This document shows positions 1 to 8,864 of a DNA stretch of 49,947 bases, in pieces. Made by a program: the position numbers and the translations under genes. How positions within the stretch are numbered: the first letter of the stretch is position 1; every line of letters begins with the position of its first letter. The stretch is from Bacteroidales bacterium (GTDB taxonomy: Bacteria > Bacteroidota > Bacteroidia > Bacteroidales > F082), in NCBI GenBank assembly GCA_024709145.1, contig JANJXG010000067.1:1-49947 (forward strand), written 5' to 3'. The notes under the pieces are model-generated. The model was given only the letters and a program-made list of their open reading frames with translations. It was not told the origin of the DNA and did not search any database.

Positions 1-520
1 CAAATCGTCACGCTGTAAAAACGCTTACAAATAATTGATATTCAAACTTTTCAAAGAACTTTTCAAAGATTAAACGAGACACTAGTGAAAAGTAATCAAA
101 GATATGAGCGAAATCAAATCTTTTTTATTGGTAGAATTTTCTTGAATCATTCTTTCTTCCTCTATGTGGATGTTTAAAGCTGTTTGATTGAGAGACCGCA
201 TCTTTGGAGTAGATAATTTATAAAGTGTTCAAGGATAGTGTAATGTGAATATTTATGTGGTGTATTTTCAATTTAAATAAAAAATTATTTTCTTTTTTAT
301 ACCTTAAACCTGATTTAAATGAAGGATGTTTTTTAATTTTGCAGACCGTAAAAGTGATTTTGAAGCAATGGTACCAGCATCATTTTAAATAAATGAACGC
401 AGTATATGATAAAGATGGTGGTTGTATTTGAGGATTTTTCCCTTCTGAATGGGATTCAATACTGAGTTAAGAACCTAAGAACAAAAGAAATTTTATTCAT
501 TCATTAAAGTTATAAAATTC
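1..520. other. Non-coding left end of window
   Basis: No convincing reading frame, RNA gene or mobile-element remnant is visible. The stretch is very AT-rich. It contains a perfect 12-bp tandem duplication at 46-69 and a TAATTTTG box at 334-341 that could be the -7 element for the gene starting at 521, but no matching -33 TTG is seen at the usual distance. The upstream gene lies outside the window. Confidence 0.6.
46..69. repeat. Perfect 12-bp tandem duplication
   Basis: ACTTTTCAAAGA occurs twice head to tail (46-57 and 58-69) with no mismatch, in non-coding DNA. No function can be assigned; it may be polymerase slippage or a paired protein-binding site. Confidence 0.8.
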
Positions 521-1855
521 ATGAAAAGACTTTTTATTCTGATTTTCATTTTTTTGCCACAGCTGTTCAGAATCAACCCGATTCTGGCGCAGCAGGCAAC
601 CCTTGTGGCAGTTCCTGAAAATGACGGAGCGATCATGATCAAGATTTCTGACAACGGGAGATGGGCTGCCGGTTACTCTTACACCTCTTCAAATTATATG
701 GGAGCGTCAGTTTGGGATTTGGAAACATATCAACGTAATCAACTTGTTCCGCAGGGACAAATGGCAGCAGCATTTGATGTGTCAGATGACGGATCAGTTG
801 TTGTTGGAAATTATGATAACAAACCAGCCTTTTGGCAAGATGGTTTTTTAACCATGTTGCCTTTGCCAGTAGAAGATGCCACCGGAGATGTTTGGTCGGT
901 TACGCCGGATGGCTCAAAAATGGCTGGAAGGGTTTTTGCAAATGATTGGTCAGCAGGCTATGCCTGTGTTTGGGAAAATGGTCTGTTAACAACAGTGAAT
1001 CATGCCACAACAGATCGCTTTGGAGACAATGCCTATTTCAACGAAATGGTGGCTCTTTCAGCAGATGGAAGCACAATGCTAGGTTGTTTAAACTATACCA
1101 TATTGCCCAACCGGACTGCATTTCTAATGAAAGATGGTCAATATTTTATGTTTGGAGCCGAAAACTATGATCCTCTTCAGGGTGGTTCGACTTATAATTT
1201 TTATGACGTCCTTTCGATGAGTCCGGATGGCAAATATGTGACTGGTGATATTTACTGGGTAGAAGAAATGTGGGTGTCAGAATATTTTTGCCCCTTTCGT
1301 TATGATGTTGAAAATGACGTAACCGAATTATTTCTGGACGATGTTGAAGTCGCCTCTTTTGCTGTTGATAACAATGGAAATCTATTTGGATGTACACCAC
1401 TGAATTTTCCAATCAGGGATGCACTCCTCCTCAAAAACGGACTCTGGGTCTCGCTTGACGAAGAAATTCTTGCTACTTATGGGTTAGATGTTCAAGATGA
1501 AACAGGTTATGATAAACTTGGTAGCGTTTTCAGTGTTTCTGCAGATGGAAGAACGCTTATCGGTGTGAATGGTACCAATTCATTCAACTGGGTATTAAAA
1601 CTTCCTAATCTGGTTAGAACACCAGAAAATTCTCCTAAACCTGAAAGTATGAAGGCTGTTGTCAGAGGTGGACGTTTGTTAATGGAAGGTAAAATTGAGC
1701 GAGTCAGCATCGTTGACACCAAAGGAGTAGTTGTTTTTGATCAGCATCTTAAAATTCCAATTGTTAATGTTACGACATTTGCAAGTGGTGTATATGTTGT
1801 TACGATGCAAGATGTCAATGGTTTACGTAATTCAGTTAAAGTATATATCGAATAA
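521..1855 (+). CDS. Secreted T9SS-sorted protein with HAF-like repeats
   Basis: The 444-aa product starts with a Sec signal peptide (MKRLFILIFIFLPQLF, cleavage near the AQQA at residues 23-26). The body carries recurring short motifs such as SDDGSVVVGN, SADGSTMLG, SPDGKYVTGD and SADGRTLIGV, the pattern of HAF/propeller-like extracellular repeats. The last 70 or so residues (VSIVDTKGVVVF... GVYVVTMQDVNG... SVKVYIE) match a type A C-terminal sorting domain of the type IX secretion system, so the protein is probably exported and attached to or released from the cell surface. No catalytic motif was recognised. It stands alone, followed by a terminator. Class assignment is good; function is unknown. 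Confidence 0.8.
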   Translation: MKRLFILIFIFLPQLFRINPILAQQATLVAVPENDGAIMIKISDNGRWAAGYSYTSSNYMGASVWDLETYQRNQLVPQGQMAAAFDVSDDGSVVVGNYDNKPAFWQDGFLTMLPLPVEDATGDVWSVTPDGSKMAGRVFANDWSAGYACVWENGLLTTVNHATTDRFGDNAYFNEMVALSADGSTMLGCLNYTILPNRTAFLMKDGQYFMFGAENYDPLQGGSTYNFYDVLSMSPDGKYVTGDIYWVEEMWVSEYFCPFRYDVENDVTELFLDDVEVASFAVDNNGNLFGCTPLNFPIRDALLLKNGLWVSLDEEILATYGLDVQDETGYDKLGSVFSVSADGRTLIGVNGTNSFNWVLKLPNLVRTPENSPKPESMKAVVRGGRLLMEGKIERVSIVDTKGVVVFDQHLKIPIVNVTTFASGVYVVTMQDVNGLRNSVKVYIE

Positions 1856-1951
1856 ACTTATCATGCTGGATGGCCAGCCATTGCTTTTGTTTTTCGTCAT
1901 TAAAGATATTGTTGAATTCGGGATAAGCTTATCGTTAACGAATCTTTACAG

Positions 1952-1983
1952 AAAAAACCGCAGGATTTTCTACGGTTTTTTTT
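1952..1983. terminator. Bidirectional intrinsic terminator
   Basis: AAAAAACCG (1952-1960) pairs with CGGTTTTTT (from about 1973), followed by T's on the plus strand and preceded by A's that give a U-tract on the minus strand. It lies between the 3' ends of the T9SS gene and the convergent VOC gene, so it can serve both. Confidence 0.75.
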
Positions 1984-2091
1984 GAATCTGCTCTGTTTTC
2001 ATTCGTGGTATTACCCAAAAAACAGCTTTTTTGCCGGTAAGTTCGAAACCAGAATGTAATTATCTTAAAAAATAAAAAATCTGAGCCTATT

Positions 2092-3183
2092 TCAGAGCGA
2101 GGAGGACTTGATTCTGCCAAGTTTTAGAAATTTCAGCATCCAGGTTGGCAAGGGTTTTTCAAAATCACCTTTCCTAAGATTGATATGAATGCCTAACTTT
2201 TTTATCAGGGGGATTTTATGGGTCTCAACAAACTCAATCAGGTTGCCATCTGGGTCTTCGATATAGGAAAAATGACCGGCTGCCTCTCCCATATCAAAGG
2301 AGTTGGCCGCATTGTGTTTCACCGAGGAATCTACAGTAAAGGGAAAACCTTTGGTGACACAATATTTTTTAAGGGCCTCCATATTTCCGACATCAAAGCA
2401 CAAATGGATGAAGCCGGGGTCGCCCCAAAATCGATTCTCAAAAATTTTATTGGGTTGCCGGTCGAGTGCCTGAATTAATTCGATGTACGAATTTCCGAGT
2501 AATTTACTGAACTTTCCTTTGCGTGCTTTGGAATGAGTCAATAGCACCCTTCTGAAAGTCCTGTTACCCGAGGGCAATTCGTGAAGATCTTGAAAAAAGC
2601 CGGTTCGGTCAGCCAGCATTTTGTCATGTCCCAAAATATCACGGTAAACGATGAGGGCTTTGTCGATATCATTTACCCCGATCATCGCACCTGCTGCACC
2701 GCCTGAGCTACGATATTCGTCAACGAAAAGACTGTTGTCATAAACCACCTGAAAATGGTTGCCGAAAGGATCCTGCACAAAAAAACTCGGCTGATTGTCA
2801 ATTGTTTCTGTGAGCTTTCCGACAATTTTGATTGCAGGATTGCGTGAAAATTCACCAAAAGTTTGTTCAACATTCCGGCTTTTTATTTTGGCAGCAAAGA
2901 TACCAATATCACCAAGCTGGATTTCAAACGACGGTTTACATGGCTTACGCTGTGAATATTGCCAAATTTCAAAACCTCCGCCACCTTGCATATTAATTGC
3001 AATGGCTGCATGCCTTTTTTGTGGCTTACCGCCTGTATAAGGCAACATCAGCTCGGCCACCGTATCATCTTCGAGTATTCTCACATCAATTTGAAAAGTA
3101 TCAATGTAGTATTTCCAGGAACTTTTCAAATCTTCAACACCTATACCTATTTGCTGAACACCACTGATAACATAATTGTCCAT
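2092..3183 (-). CDS. Two-domain VOC protein (glyoxalase / HPPD-like)
   Basis: The 363-aa protein has two vicinal-oxygen-chelate modules. Module 1 spans about residues 8-135 (QQIGIGVEDLKSSWKYYIDTF... DPFGNHFQVV) and module 2 about 150-330 (GVNDIDKALIVYRDILG... GFIHLCFDVGN... EDPDGNLIEFVE). The second has the usual metal-ligand pattern: a His in the FIHLCFDV strand and a Glu in the terminal LIEFVE strand. Such proteins are metal-dependent dioxygenases, lyases or isomerases, and 4-hydroxyphenylpyruvate dioxygenase has the same two-module plan. There is no signal peptide, so it is cytosolic. It starts 3 nt after the SDR gene stop and is surely cotranscribed, suggesting the two act on one small-molecule substrate. 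The exact reaction cannot be read from the sequence. Confidence 0.8.
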   Translation of the reverse strand: MDNYVISGVQQIGIGVEDLKSSWKYYIDTFQIDVRILEDDTVAELMLPYTGGKPQKRHAAIAINMQGGGGFEIWQYSQRKPCKPSFEIQLGDIGIFAAKIKSRNVEQTFGEFSRNPAIKIVGKLTETIDNQPSFFVQDPFGNHFQVVYDNSLFVDEYRSSGGAAGAMIGVNDIDKALIVYRDILGHDKMLADRTGFFQDLHELPSGNRTFRRVLLTHSKARKGKFSKLLGNSYIELIQALDRQPNKIFENRFWGDPGFIHLCFDVGNMEALKKYCVTKGFPFTVDSSVKHNAANSFDMGEAAGHFSYIEDPDGNLIEFVETHKIPLIKKLGIHINLRKGDFEKPLPTWMLKFLKLGRIKSSSL

Positions 3184-3186
3184 ATT

Positions 3187-3990
3187 CTAGCTTGATTTTA
3201 TTTTTCTAATGAGTTTTCGAACGATTGCCGGAAAAAACCTTTTCAGATAAACCATTATAAGTTCCATTCCTCCAACCAAGACTTCAGCTTTTTGAAAATA
3301 AATCGCTTTTAAAATTTTTTGAGCCGCTTTTTCTGCTGAAATCCCTTCGGCTTGACCCTGGTCCATCACACCATGTTTTTGTCCATCTTCAATGACTGCG
3401 TTCAGCGAAATATTTGTTTTGATTCGACCGGGACAAACAAAAACTACCCTTATATTTTGATGATAGTTTTCAGCATGTAAAGATTCAAAAAAACCGTAAA
3501 GTGCATGTTTCGAAGCACTGTAAGTCGATCGGAGCGGAAAACCAAATTTGCCGGCTATGCTTGTTGTTACAGCGATTGTTCCGCCTCCATGCTGAATCAT
3601 CGATGGCAGTATTTCTTTTGCTATCAGTACTGGCGAAAAGTAATTTATATCAAAAATTAACTTTTCAACCTTTGGCGAGGTTGTGCCAGCCAAGGCTCTT
3701 TGACTGATACCTGCGTTGTTGAATAAAATGTCAACAAATCCATAAATGGAAAGTGCCTGCTCAACAAGCAACTGAATCTGCTCCACAGCTGAGAGATCAA
3801 AGATTAAAACAGTACTTTTTCCGCCAGAAAAATTACATTCCTGACTAAGCTGGATCAGCTTTTCCTCCGATCTTCCGGTTAAAATCAGCCGGGCGCCTTC
3901 GCTGGCGAATGCCCTTGCGCAAGCTTCTCCAATACCTGAAGAGGCGCCTGTTATCCACACAACCTTATCTTTAAAACGTTGCTTAAACAT
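3187..3990 (-). CDS. SDR family oxidoreductase
   Basis: This 267-aa classical short-chain dehydrogenase has the TGASSGIG cofactor motif near residue 14, an NNAG motif (ILFNNAGIS), and the catalytic Ser...YSASK tetrad (TTSIAGKFG, then STYSASKHALYGF). A basic residue after the second strand (TGRSEEK) suggests NADP(H). The hydrophobic, basic C-terminus (LIMVYLKRFFPAIVRKLIRKIKSS) resembles SDRs that associate with membranes or lipid substrates. It is the first gene of a two-gene unit with the VOC gene 3 nt downstream. The substrate is unknown. A second SDR of similar length lies at 7296-8114. Confidence 0.9.
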   Translation of the reverse strand: MFKQRFKDKVVWITGASSGIGEACARAFASEGARLILTGRSEEKLIQLSQECNFSGGKSTVLIFDLSAVEQIQLLVEQALSIYGFVDILFNNAGISQRALAGTTSPKVEKLIFDINYFSPVLIAKEILPSMIQHGGGTIAVTTSIAGKFGFPLRSTYSASKHALYGFFESLHAENYHQNIRVVFVCPGRIKTNISLNAVIEDGQKHGVMDQGQAEGISAEKAAQKILKAIYFQKAEVLVGGMELIMVYLKRFFPAIVRKLIRKIKSS

Positions 3991-4223
3991 TAGTCTGTTG
4001 TCAATATTGATACAATCAAATTGTGAAACTAATTGCTAATCAAATAATTATACTTAAATTAAACATAAAAATTCTTTCTTAGCAAGTATAAAACAGAAAG
4101 GGGCAAAAGTAACCTAATTTCCTCAAGTTCATTTCGAAAGTCAGGCAAGTAAGAAAATTGACGGTGAGAGGTTATCCGACTGTACACCGCTATCGCTGAT
4201 GAATAAAATAGGAACAAGCCAGA
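3991..4223. other. Intergenic region between GGT-like and SDR genes
   Basis: This is 233 bp of AT-rich non-coding DNA. It holds a minus-strand TACTTTTG box (4104-4111), a possible -7 element for the SDR gene, though no -33 TTG lies at the expected spacing. No ORF, RNA gene or terminator hairpin is seen. Confidence 0.5.
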
Positions 4224-5915
4224 TCAGTAACCTGCTGCTTGTCCATCTTTTCTTGACTCAGATGCACCATAATAAATCCCTGAAACCGGATCTCGCATAA
4301 TGGCCTGATAACCACCGTAACCTCCAAGATCAAATTTAACCCGATGCCCTTTTTTCATGAGTTCGCGAATGGTTTCGTAATTAAAACCAGACTCCAGATT
4401 CACCCATCCACCGTCGCTCATAGGGTTACCCGTGGGCTCAGTGCTTCCCTCATGACTTATTCTCATGGCATCACCGGCTTCTTGAAGATTCATCTCGAAG
4501 TCAATCATATTTACTAACACCTGCACATGCCCTTGTGGCTGCATAGCTCCGCCCATGAGGCCAAAACTCATCCAGGGCTTTCCGTTTTTTGTAACAAAAC
4601 CGGGTATAATAGTATGGAACGGACGCTTGCCGGGTGTGTAAACATTGGGATGGCCGGCTTCAAGAGAGAACGATTCACCCCTGTCCTGAAGTACAAAACC
4701 TAAGCCTGCAGGTGTCATGCCTGATCCCATTCCCCGGTAATTACTTTGGATTAAAGAAATCATATTGCCTTCGGCATCCGCCACGGTAAGATAGATGGTG
4801 TTGTCTGTTTCCACGATGCCAGGCGGATAACTTTTACCAGCTTTTTGAGGCTGAATTAACTTTGCTCTTTCGGCAGCATAGTTCTTCGATAAAAGTTTTG
4901 TCACCGGAATTTCAGCAAAAGTTGGATCAGCATAAAATTTTGCACGATCTTCAAAGGCAAGTTTTTTTGCCTCGACAAAAAGGTGTATATATTCCTCACT
5001 GCCATAACCCATTGATTTGATGTCGTAAAGCTCAAGGATATTAAGCATTTGCAACACGGCAAGACCCTGACCGTTGGGAGGGAGCTGCCAAACATCATAA
5101 CCTCTGTAATTTGTAGTAATCGGTTTCACCCATTCACTGCGATGGTTATTAAGATCCGAGGCACTCAAGAAACCGCCATTTTCCTTCATGTAGGCCGCGA
5201 TTTGTTCAGCCATCTCACCTTCATAAAAACTGCGTAATCCCGCTTCAGCCAATCTGCGGTAAGTTTGAGCCAATGCCGGATTCTTAAAGAGTTCTCCTTT
5301 TGCGGGTGTGTTTCCATCAGGCATAAATACATCGGCAAAGCCAGGAAAACTTTGCAATTTTGCGGCATTCGTAGCCCAATAATAAGCCACTACTTCTGTC
5401 AATGGAAATCCTTCCTCCGCGTATGTTATGGCAGGGTTTAAGATCTCCTCAATCGAAAGCTTTCCAAATTTGCGGTGAAGCTCGTCCCATCCATCCACGC
5501 AGCCCGGTACGGTGACAGGCAGCGGTCCAAATGAAGGAATGGATTTGAGTTTGTTTTTCCTGAAATAATCAATTGTTAGACCCTGGGGTGAACGTCCACT
5601 GCCGTTAAGCCCGTACAATTCATTGGATTTGGCATCCCAGACGATCGCAAACAGGTCTCCTCCAATGCCGCAACCCGTGGGTTCGACCAAACCAAGCAAA
5701 GCATTGGCGGCGATGGCAGCATCAACAGCGCTGCCTCCAAGCTTTAGTATTTCCAGTGCAACCTGTGTTGCCAAAGGATGGCTTGTGGCAGCAATTCCTT
5801 GCCTGGCAATGACTTCGGAGCGGGTAGCGAAATTTCGACCTGTTATCCGGTCCTGAGCTATTAGTTGGAAAGTCAAGAAAACTGAAAGCAACAAGATGAA
5901 AATGTTATGTTTCAT
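4224..5915 (-). CDS. Gamma-glutamyltransferase family Ntn-hydrolase (exported)
   Basis: The ATG at 5915 gives 563 aa; an in-frame TTG nine bases upstream is less likely. A Sec signal peptide (MKHNIFILLLSVFLTFQLIAQ) places it in the periplasm. The family matures by self-cleavage at an N-terminal-nucleophile Thr. That residue is Thr373 in DNTIYLTVADAEGN, followed by the SLIQSNYRGMGSG and NVYTPGKRPFHTIIPGF segments. The TIYLTV variant instead of the E. coli TTHYSV pattern is typical of the acylase-like GGT subgroup, so glutathione may not be the natural donor. Length is normal for an unprocessed precursor. The start overlaps the aminotransferase stop by about 11 nt, so the two are one operon, perhaps linked to breakdown of a gamma-glutamyl or acyl compound. 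Confidence 0.9.
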   Translation of the reverse strand: MKHNIFILLLSVFLTFQLIAQDRITGRNFATRSEVIARQGIAATSHPLATQVALEILKLGGSAVDAAIAANALLGLVEPTGCGIGGDLFAIVWDAKSNELYGLNGSGRSPQGLTIDYFRKNKLKSIPSFGPLPVTVPGCVDGWDELHRKFGKLSIEEILNPAITYAEEGFPLTEVVAYYWATNAAKLQSFPGFADVFMPDGNTPAKGELFKNPALAQTYRRLAEAGLRSFYEGEMAEQIAAYMKENGGFLSASDLNNHRSEWVKPITTNYRGYDVWQLPPNGQGLAVLQMLNILELYDIKSMGYGSEEYIHLFVEAKKLAFEDRAKFYADPTFAEIPVTKLLSKNYAAERAKLIQPQKAGKSYPPGIVETDNTIYLTVADAEGNMISLIQSNYRGMGSGMTPAGLGFVLQDRGESFSLEAGHPNVYTPGKRPFHTIIPGFVTKNGKPWMSFGLMGGAMQPQGHVQVLVNMIDFEMNLQEAGDAMRISHEGSTEPTGNPMSDGGWVNLESGFNYETIRELMKKGHRVKFDLGGYGGYQAIMRDPVSGIYYGASESRKDGQAAGY

Positions 5916-7113
5916 AGGTGTCAATTAATGTGTTAAGGGATTTAATTACCAAAGAAATTGCAAGTTCAATTTCATCTTCATTAATGGTGAGTGGCGGAGC
6001 TATTCTGAATGCATGGTTGTGAAACAGAAATTGGTCCACAACAAGCTTATTCTTTGCAAATGTTTTCATCAAAGGCCCGATTTGAAGGTGATCGTAAAGT
6101 TCGATTCCAAGCATCAAGCCGGCCCGTCGAATTTCTTTTACAGCAGGATGTTTTTCGAGTGCTTTTTCAAAGCGCAAGCCTTTTTCAATGGCAGCATGTG
6201 CCAAATTGTCATCAATGATGATTTCCAGCGAAGCCAGCGCAGCTGCGCAACTTACCGGATGGCCGCCAAAAGTAGTAATATGACCCAATTCGGGATGGTT
6301 GGTCAAAGCTAGCATCATAGCTTTTGAGGCAATAAAAGCACCAATAGGCATTCCGCCTCCCATTCCTTTTGCAAGACAAAGAATATCGGGTGTGACTCCG
6401 TAATTCTCAAAAGCAAAAAGCCTTCCGGTTCGGCCGAATCCCATCTGAATTTCATCAAAAATGAGAATTGATCCTGTTTCGTCACATCTGCTTCTTAATT
6501 GTTGGAGATAACCGGGTTGGGGAAGGATGATTCCTGCTTCGGCTTGAACTGGTTCAATGACAACTGCAGCTGTTTCGTTGCTGATTTGGTTTAATTGACC
6601 GAAGTCGTTAAAATCAAGCATTCTCGTTGAAGGAACAAGGGGTCGGAAAGCGTTTTTCATTGTTTCATGCCCAAGCAGGCTTAAAGCACCCGCGGTACCA
6701 CCATGGTAAGCATTTCTGAAATGAACAATTTCCGCCCTGTTTGTCAACCTCTTTGCAAGTTTTAAAGCACCTTCGATGGCTTCACTTCCGGAGTTAACAA
6801 AAAAAACAGCGTCAAGTTGTGATGGTAGATTCTGTGCGAGTTTTGCGGCAAGCTGTACCTGAGGTTCGTGTAAAAATTTGCCATAAACCATGACATGTAA
6901 ATACCTTTCAAGCTGATTTTGAATTGCCTTGATCACTTTTGGATGCCGGTGCCCAACATTACTGACCGAAACACCTGAAACCAAATCTAGGTGTTTGTCG
7001 CCTGATAGATCAACTAAAAAAACTCCCTCTGCCTCTACAATTTCAACCGGATCAGTCACCACTGATGGCAGCCCCATGTGTTGTATAAATAATTGTCTGT
7101 TTGAAATCATCAT
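5905..7113 (-). CDS. Class III PLP aminotransferase
   Basis: The 402-aa cytosolic fold-type I enzyme belongs to the acetylornithine/ornithine/GABA aminotransferase class. Visible signatures are NSGSEAIEGALKLA (phosphate-binding turn), FRNAYHGGT, LIFDEIQMGFGRTG (Asp that contacts the PLP nitrogen) and LAKGMGGGMPIGAF with the Schiff-base Lys. It transfers amino groups between an omega-amino substrate and 2-oxoglutarate or pyruvate; the substrate cannot be fixed. No other arginine-biosynthesis gene is nearby, which argues weakly against argD. Two Met codons in tandem open the frame. A TAATTTTG box at 7125-7132 places the transcript start only a few bases upstream, so the mRNA is nearly leaderless. 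It overlaps the GGT-like gene downstream. Confidence 0.85.
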   Translation of the reverse strand: MMISNRQLFIQHMGLPSVVTDPVEIVEAEGVFLVDLSGDKHLDLVSGVSVSNVGHRHPKVIKAIQNQLERYLHVMVYGKFLHEPQVQLAAKLAQNLPSQLDAVFFVNSGSEAIEGALKLAKRLTNRAEIVHFRNAYHGGTAGALSLLGHETMKNAFRPLVPSTRMLDFNDFGQLNQISNETAAVVIEPVQAEAGIILPQPGYLQQLRSRCDETGSILIFDEIQMGFGRTGRLFAFENYGVTPDILCLAKGMGGGMPIGAFIASKAMMLALTNHPELGHITTFGGHPVSCAAALASLEIIIDDNLAHAAIEKGLRFEKALEKHPAVKEIRRAGLMLGIELYDHLQIGPLMKTFAKNKLVVDQFLFHNHAFRIAPPLTINEDEIELAISLVIKSLNTLIDTYET

Positions 7114-7272
7114 GAAAATTTCGGCAAAATTACCATTAAATCAAGATTAAAGCACAGAAGCAAAGGAGCTAAACTATCAACAAGGTATCAGTTTTTTATT
7201 AACATAACATGAAACGGAAATTGTATTTCAAGGTTTTTTCATTATTCAAGTAATTCTTTTACCACCAAATTA

Positions 7273-7280
7273 TAAATTTG
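7273..7280 (+). promoter_or_regulatory. -7 box of SDR gene
   Basis: TAAATTTG matches TAnnTTTG. It overlaps an in-frame TTG (7278), so that TTG lies upstream of any transcript start and the ATG at 7296 is the real start. The -33 element is weak. Confidence 0.5.
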
Positions 7281-7295
7281 CAAAAAAAAACCTGG

Positions 7296-8114
7296 ATGAA
7301 TGATTTGAAAAACCGTGTCGTGATAATAACCGGAGCCTCATCAGGAATTGGGAAAGCCACAGCCATTGCTGCCTCTGCTCATGGGGCAAAACTGGTGCTT
7401 GCGGCACGCAATACGGAATTGTTAAATAACGTAGCTGCCGAATGCCTGAAATCAACATCTGAAGTAATCGTGGTAACTGCTGATGTCAGCATTGAAGAGG
7501 ATTGCAAAAGAATTATTCATTCTACGATCGAAACATATGGCAGAATAGATGTTCTCATTAACAATGCCGGTATTTCGATGAGAGCAGTTTTTGAACAGAC
7601 AGATTTGAAGGTTTTAAAAAGAATTATGGATGTAAATTACTGGGGTACTGTTTATTGTACAAAGTATGCTTTGCCATGGCTCCTGAAAACAAAGGGCTCG
7701 GTTACCGGAGTTTCTTCTATTGCTGGTTATAAAGGTTTGCCAGGCCGAACAGGCTATACAGCATCGAAGTTTGCAATGGTTGGCTTTCTTGAAGCCCTGA
7801 GGATTGAAAACCTTCACAAAGGCCTCCATGTACTTGTTGCCTGCCCTGGGTTTACTTCTTCAAACATTCGAAACACTGCCTTAGCCGCCGATGGGACCCA
7901 ACAGGGTGAATCACCACGCGACGAAAGTAAAATGATGACTGCCGAAAAAGTTGCTCAAATAATGCTTAAAGCTATCGTGAAACGAAAACGCACCATGACG
8001 CTTACCTGGGAAGGCAAACTTACTGTAACACTGAATAAATTTTTTCCTTCGGTAGTTGACAGAATGGTCTTTCGTCACATGGCTAAAGAACCTGACTCAC
8101 CTTTTAACACTTAA
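7296..8114 (+). CDS. SDR family oxidoreductase
   Basis: With the ATG at 7296 the product is 272 aa. Classical SDR signatures are present: TGASSGIGKA, VLINNAGIS, the catalytic Ser in VSSIAGYKG and the YTASK motif in TGYTASKFAMVGF. The AARN segment after strand 2 suggests NADP(H). The C-terminal region (KLTVTLNKFFPSVVDRMVFRHMAKE) is hydrophobic and basic as in the SDR at 3187-3990, and the two look like paralogues. The gene is single, diverging from the aminotransferase operon. Substrate unknown. Confidence 0.88.
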   Translation: MNDLKNRVVIITGASSGIGKATAIAASAHGAKLVLAARNTELLNNVAAECLKSTSEVIVVTADVSIEEDCKRIIHSTIETYGRIDVLINNAGISMRAVFEQTDLKVLKRIMDVNYWGTVYCTKYALPWLLKTKGSVTGVSSIAGYKGLPGRTGYTASKFAMVGFLEALRIENLHKGLHVLVACPGFTSSNIRNTALAADGTQQGESPRDESKMMTAEKVAQIMLKAIVKRKRTMTLTWEGKLTVTLNKFFPSVVDRMVFRHMAKEPDSPFNT

Positions 8115-8164
8115 ATGATTGGTTCATCACACATTCAAAAGTATATTCAGGTAGCCTTGGGTTA

Positions 8165-8182
8165 TTGTTAACTTATTAAAAA
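8165..8182. promoter_or_regulatory. Rex-like operator (weak context)
   Basis: TTGTTAACTTATTAAAAA matches TTGTTAA-N4-TTAACAA at 13 of 14 defined positions. It lies 41 bp beyond the rex stop codon, between convergent 3' ends, so a regulatory role is uncertain and AT-rich chance is possible. Confidence 0.35.
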
Positions 8183-8222
8183 CACTGAATTTAGAACTGG
8201 AACAGACATAGGCGTTATATCA

Positions 8223-8864
8223 TCAGTCATAAGCCTGCAGATGGTTTTTAGTCATCTTCATGAAATAGGATACCTTTTCAAGTTTGGCAACCATATCATA
8301 ATCTTCAACAAAAACATGCTTAGGCACCTGAAGTTGAGTGGCTGTAAAATTCAAAATTCCCATAATGCCTGAGTTTACAAGAAGAAGTGTGATTTCCCGG
8401 GCATAATCACGCGGAACAGCAAGTGCACAGATAAGGATATTTTGCTGTTTAATAACCTCAGAAAGCATCGTCAGGTCGTATTCCGGGACATCAGGGAAAA
8501 TACTCTGATGCTGATCAAAAAGAAAGGCAGCTACCACGCGTAAATTGCCGTTTCCTGCCGCAAAGTGGTTCGCAACTGACCTGCCCAAATTACCTATTCC
8601 AATAAAGCAAATGTTTTCGGGAGTGTCACCGTCGATTGCTTCAGAAATTTTTCTCAAAATAAGGTTGATATCATATCCTTTGTGAACATCACCGGATACT
8701 CCGATAAGCATGAGGTCCCGCCGAACGGTTCCGGATTTGGTTTTGAGGACCCTTGCAAGGTTATGAGAGAAAATGTAAGCATGATCCAGATACTGGTAGT
8801 TTAGTAGAATGCGCCTGTATTGACTTAGGCGCTCAACGGTTTGTTCAGGTAAATTAATGATCAT
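8223..8864 (-). CDS. rex: Redox-sensing transcriptional repressor Rex
   Basis: At 213 aa the length is right for Rex. The N-terminal winged helix (residues 1-80) has the SGTVRRDLMLIGVSGDVHKGYDI stretch typical of the family; the C-terminal Rossmann domain has GIGNLG near residue 90. Rex senses the NADH/NAD+ ratio and represses anaerobic or fermentative genes when NAD+ is high. Its ATG overlaps the stop of the upstream membrane-protein gene (ATGA, 8861-8864), so it is translated as the last cistron of a transporter-barrel-rex operon. Candidate target sites in this window are at 8165-8182 and, better placed, at 39397-39414. Confidence 0.93.
   Translation of the reverse strand: MIINLPEQTVERLSQYRRILLNYQYLDHAYIFSHNLARVLKTKSGTVRRDLMLIGVSGDVHKGYDINLILRKISEAIDGDTPENICFIGIGNLGRSVANHFAAGNGNLRVVAAFLFDQHQSIFPDVPEYDLTMLSEVIKQQNILICALAVPRDYAREITLLLVNSGIMGILNFTATQLQVPKHVFVEDYDMVAKLEKVSYFMKMTKNHLQAYD

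Noticed and set aside
4788-4814. Loss of the catalytic Thr in the GGT-like protein
   Set aside because: A first alignment placed Asn at the nucleophile position; aligning through TVADAEG shows Thr373 in DNTIYLTV in the correct place.
7278-7295. TTG at 7278 as the SDR start
   Set aside because: The TTG overlaps the TAAATTTG -7 box, so it would lie upstream of the transcript; the ATG at 7296 directly precedes the conserved SDR fold.
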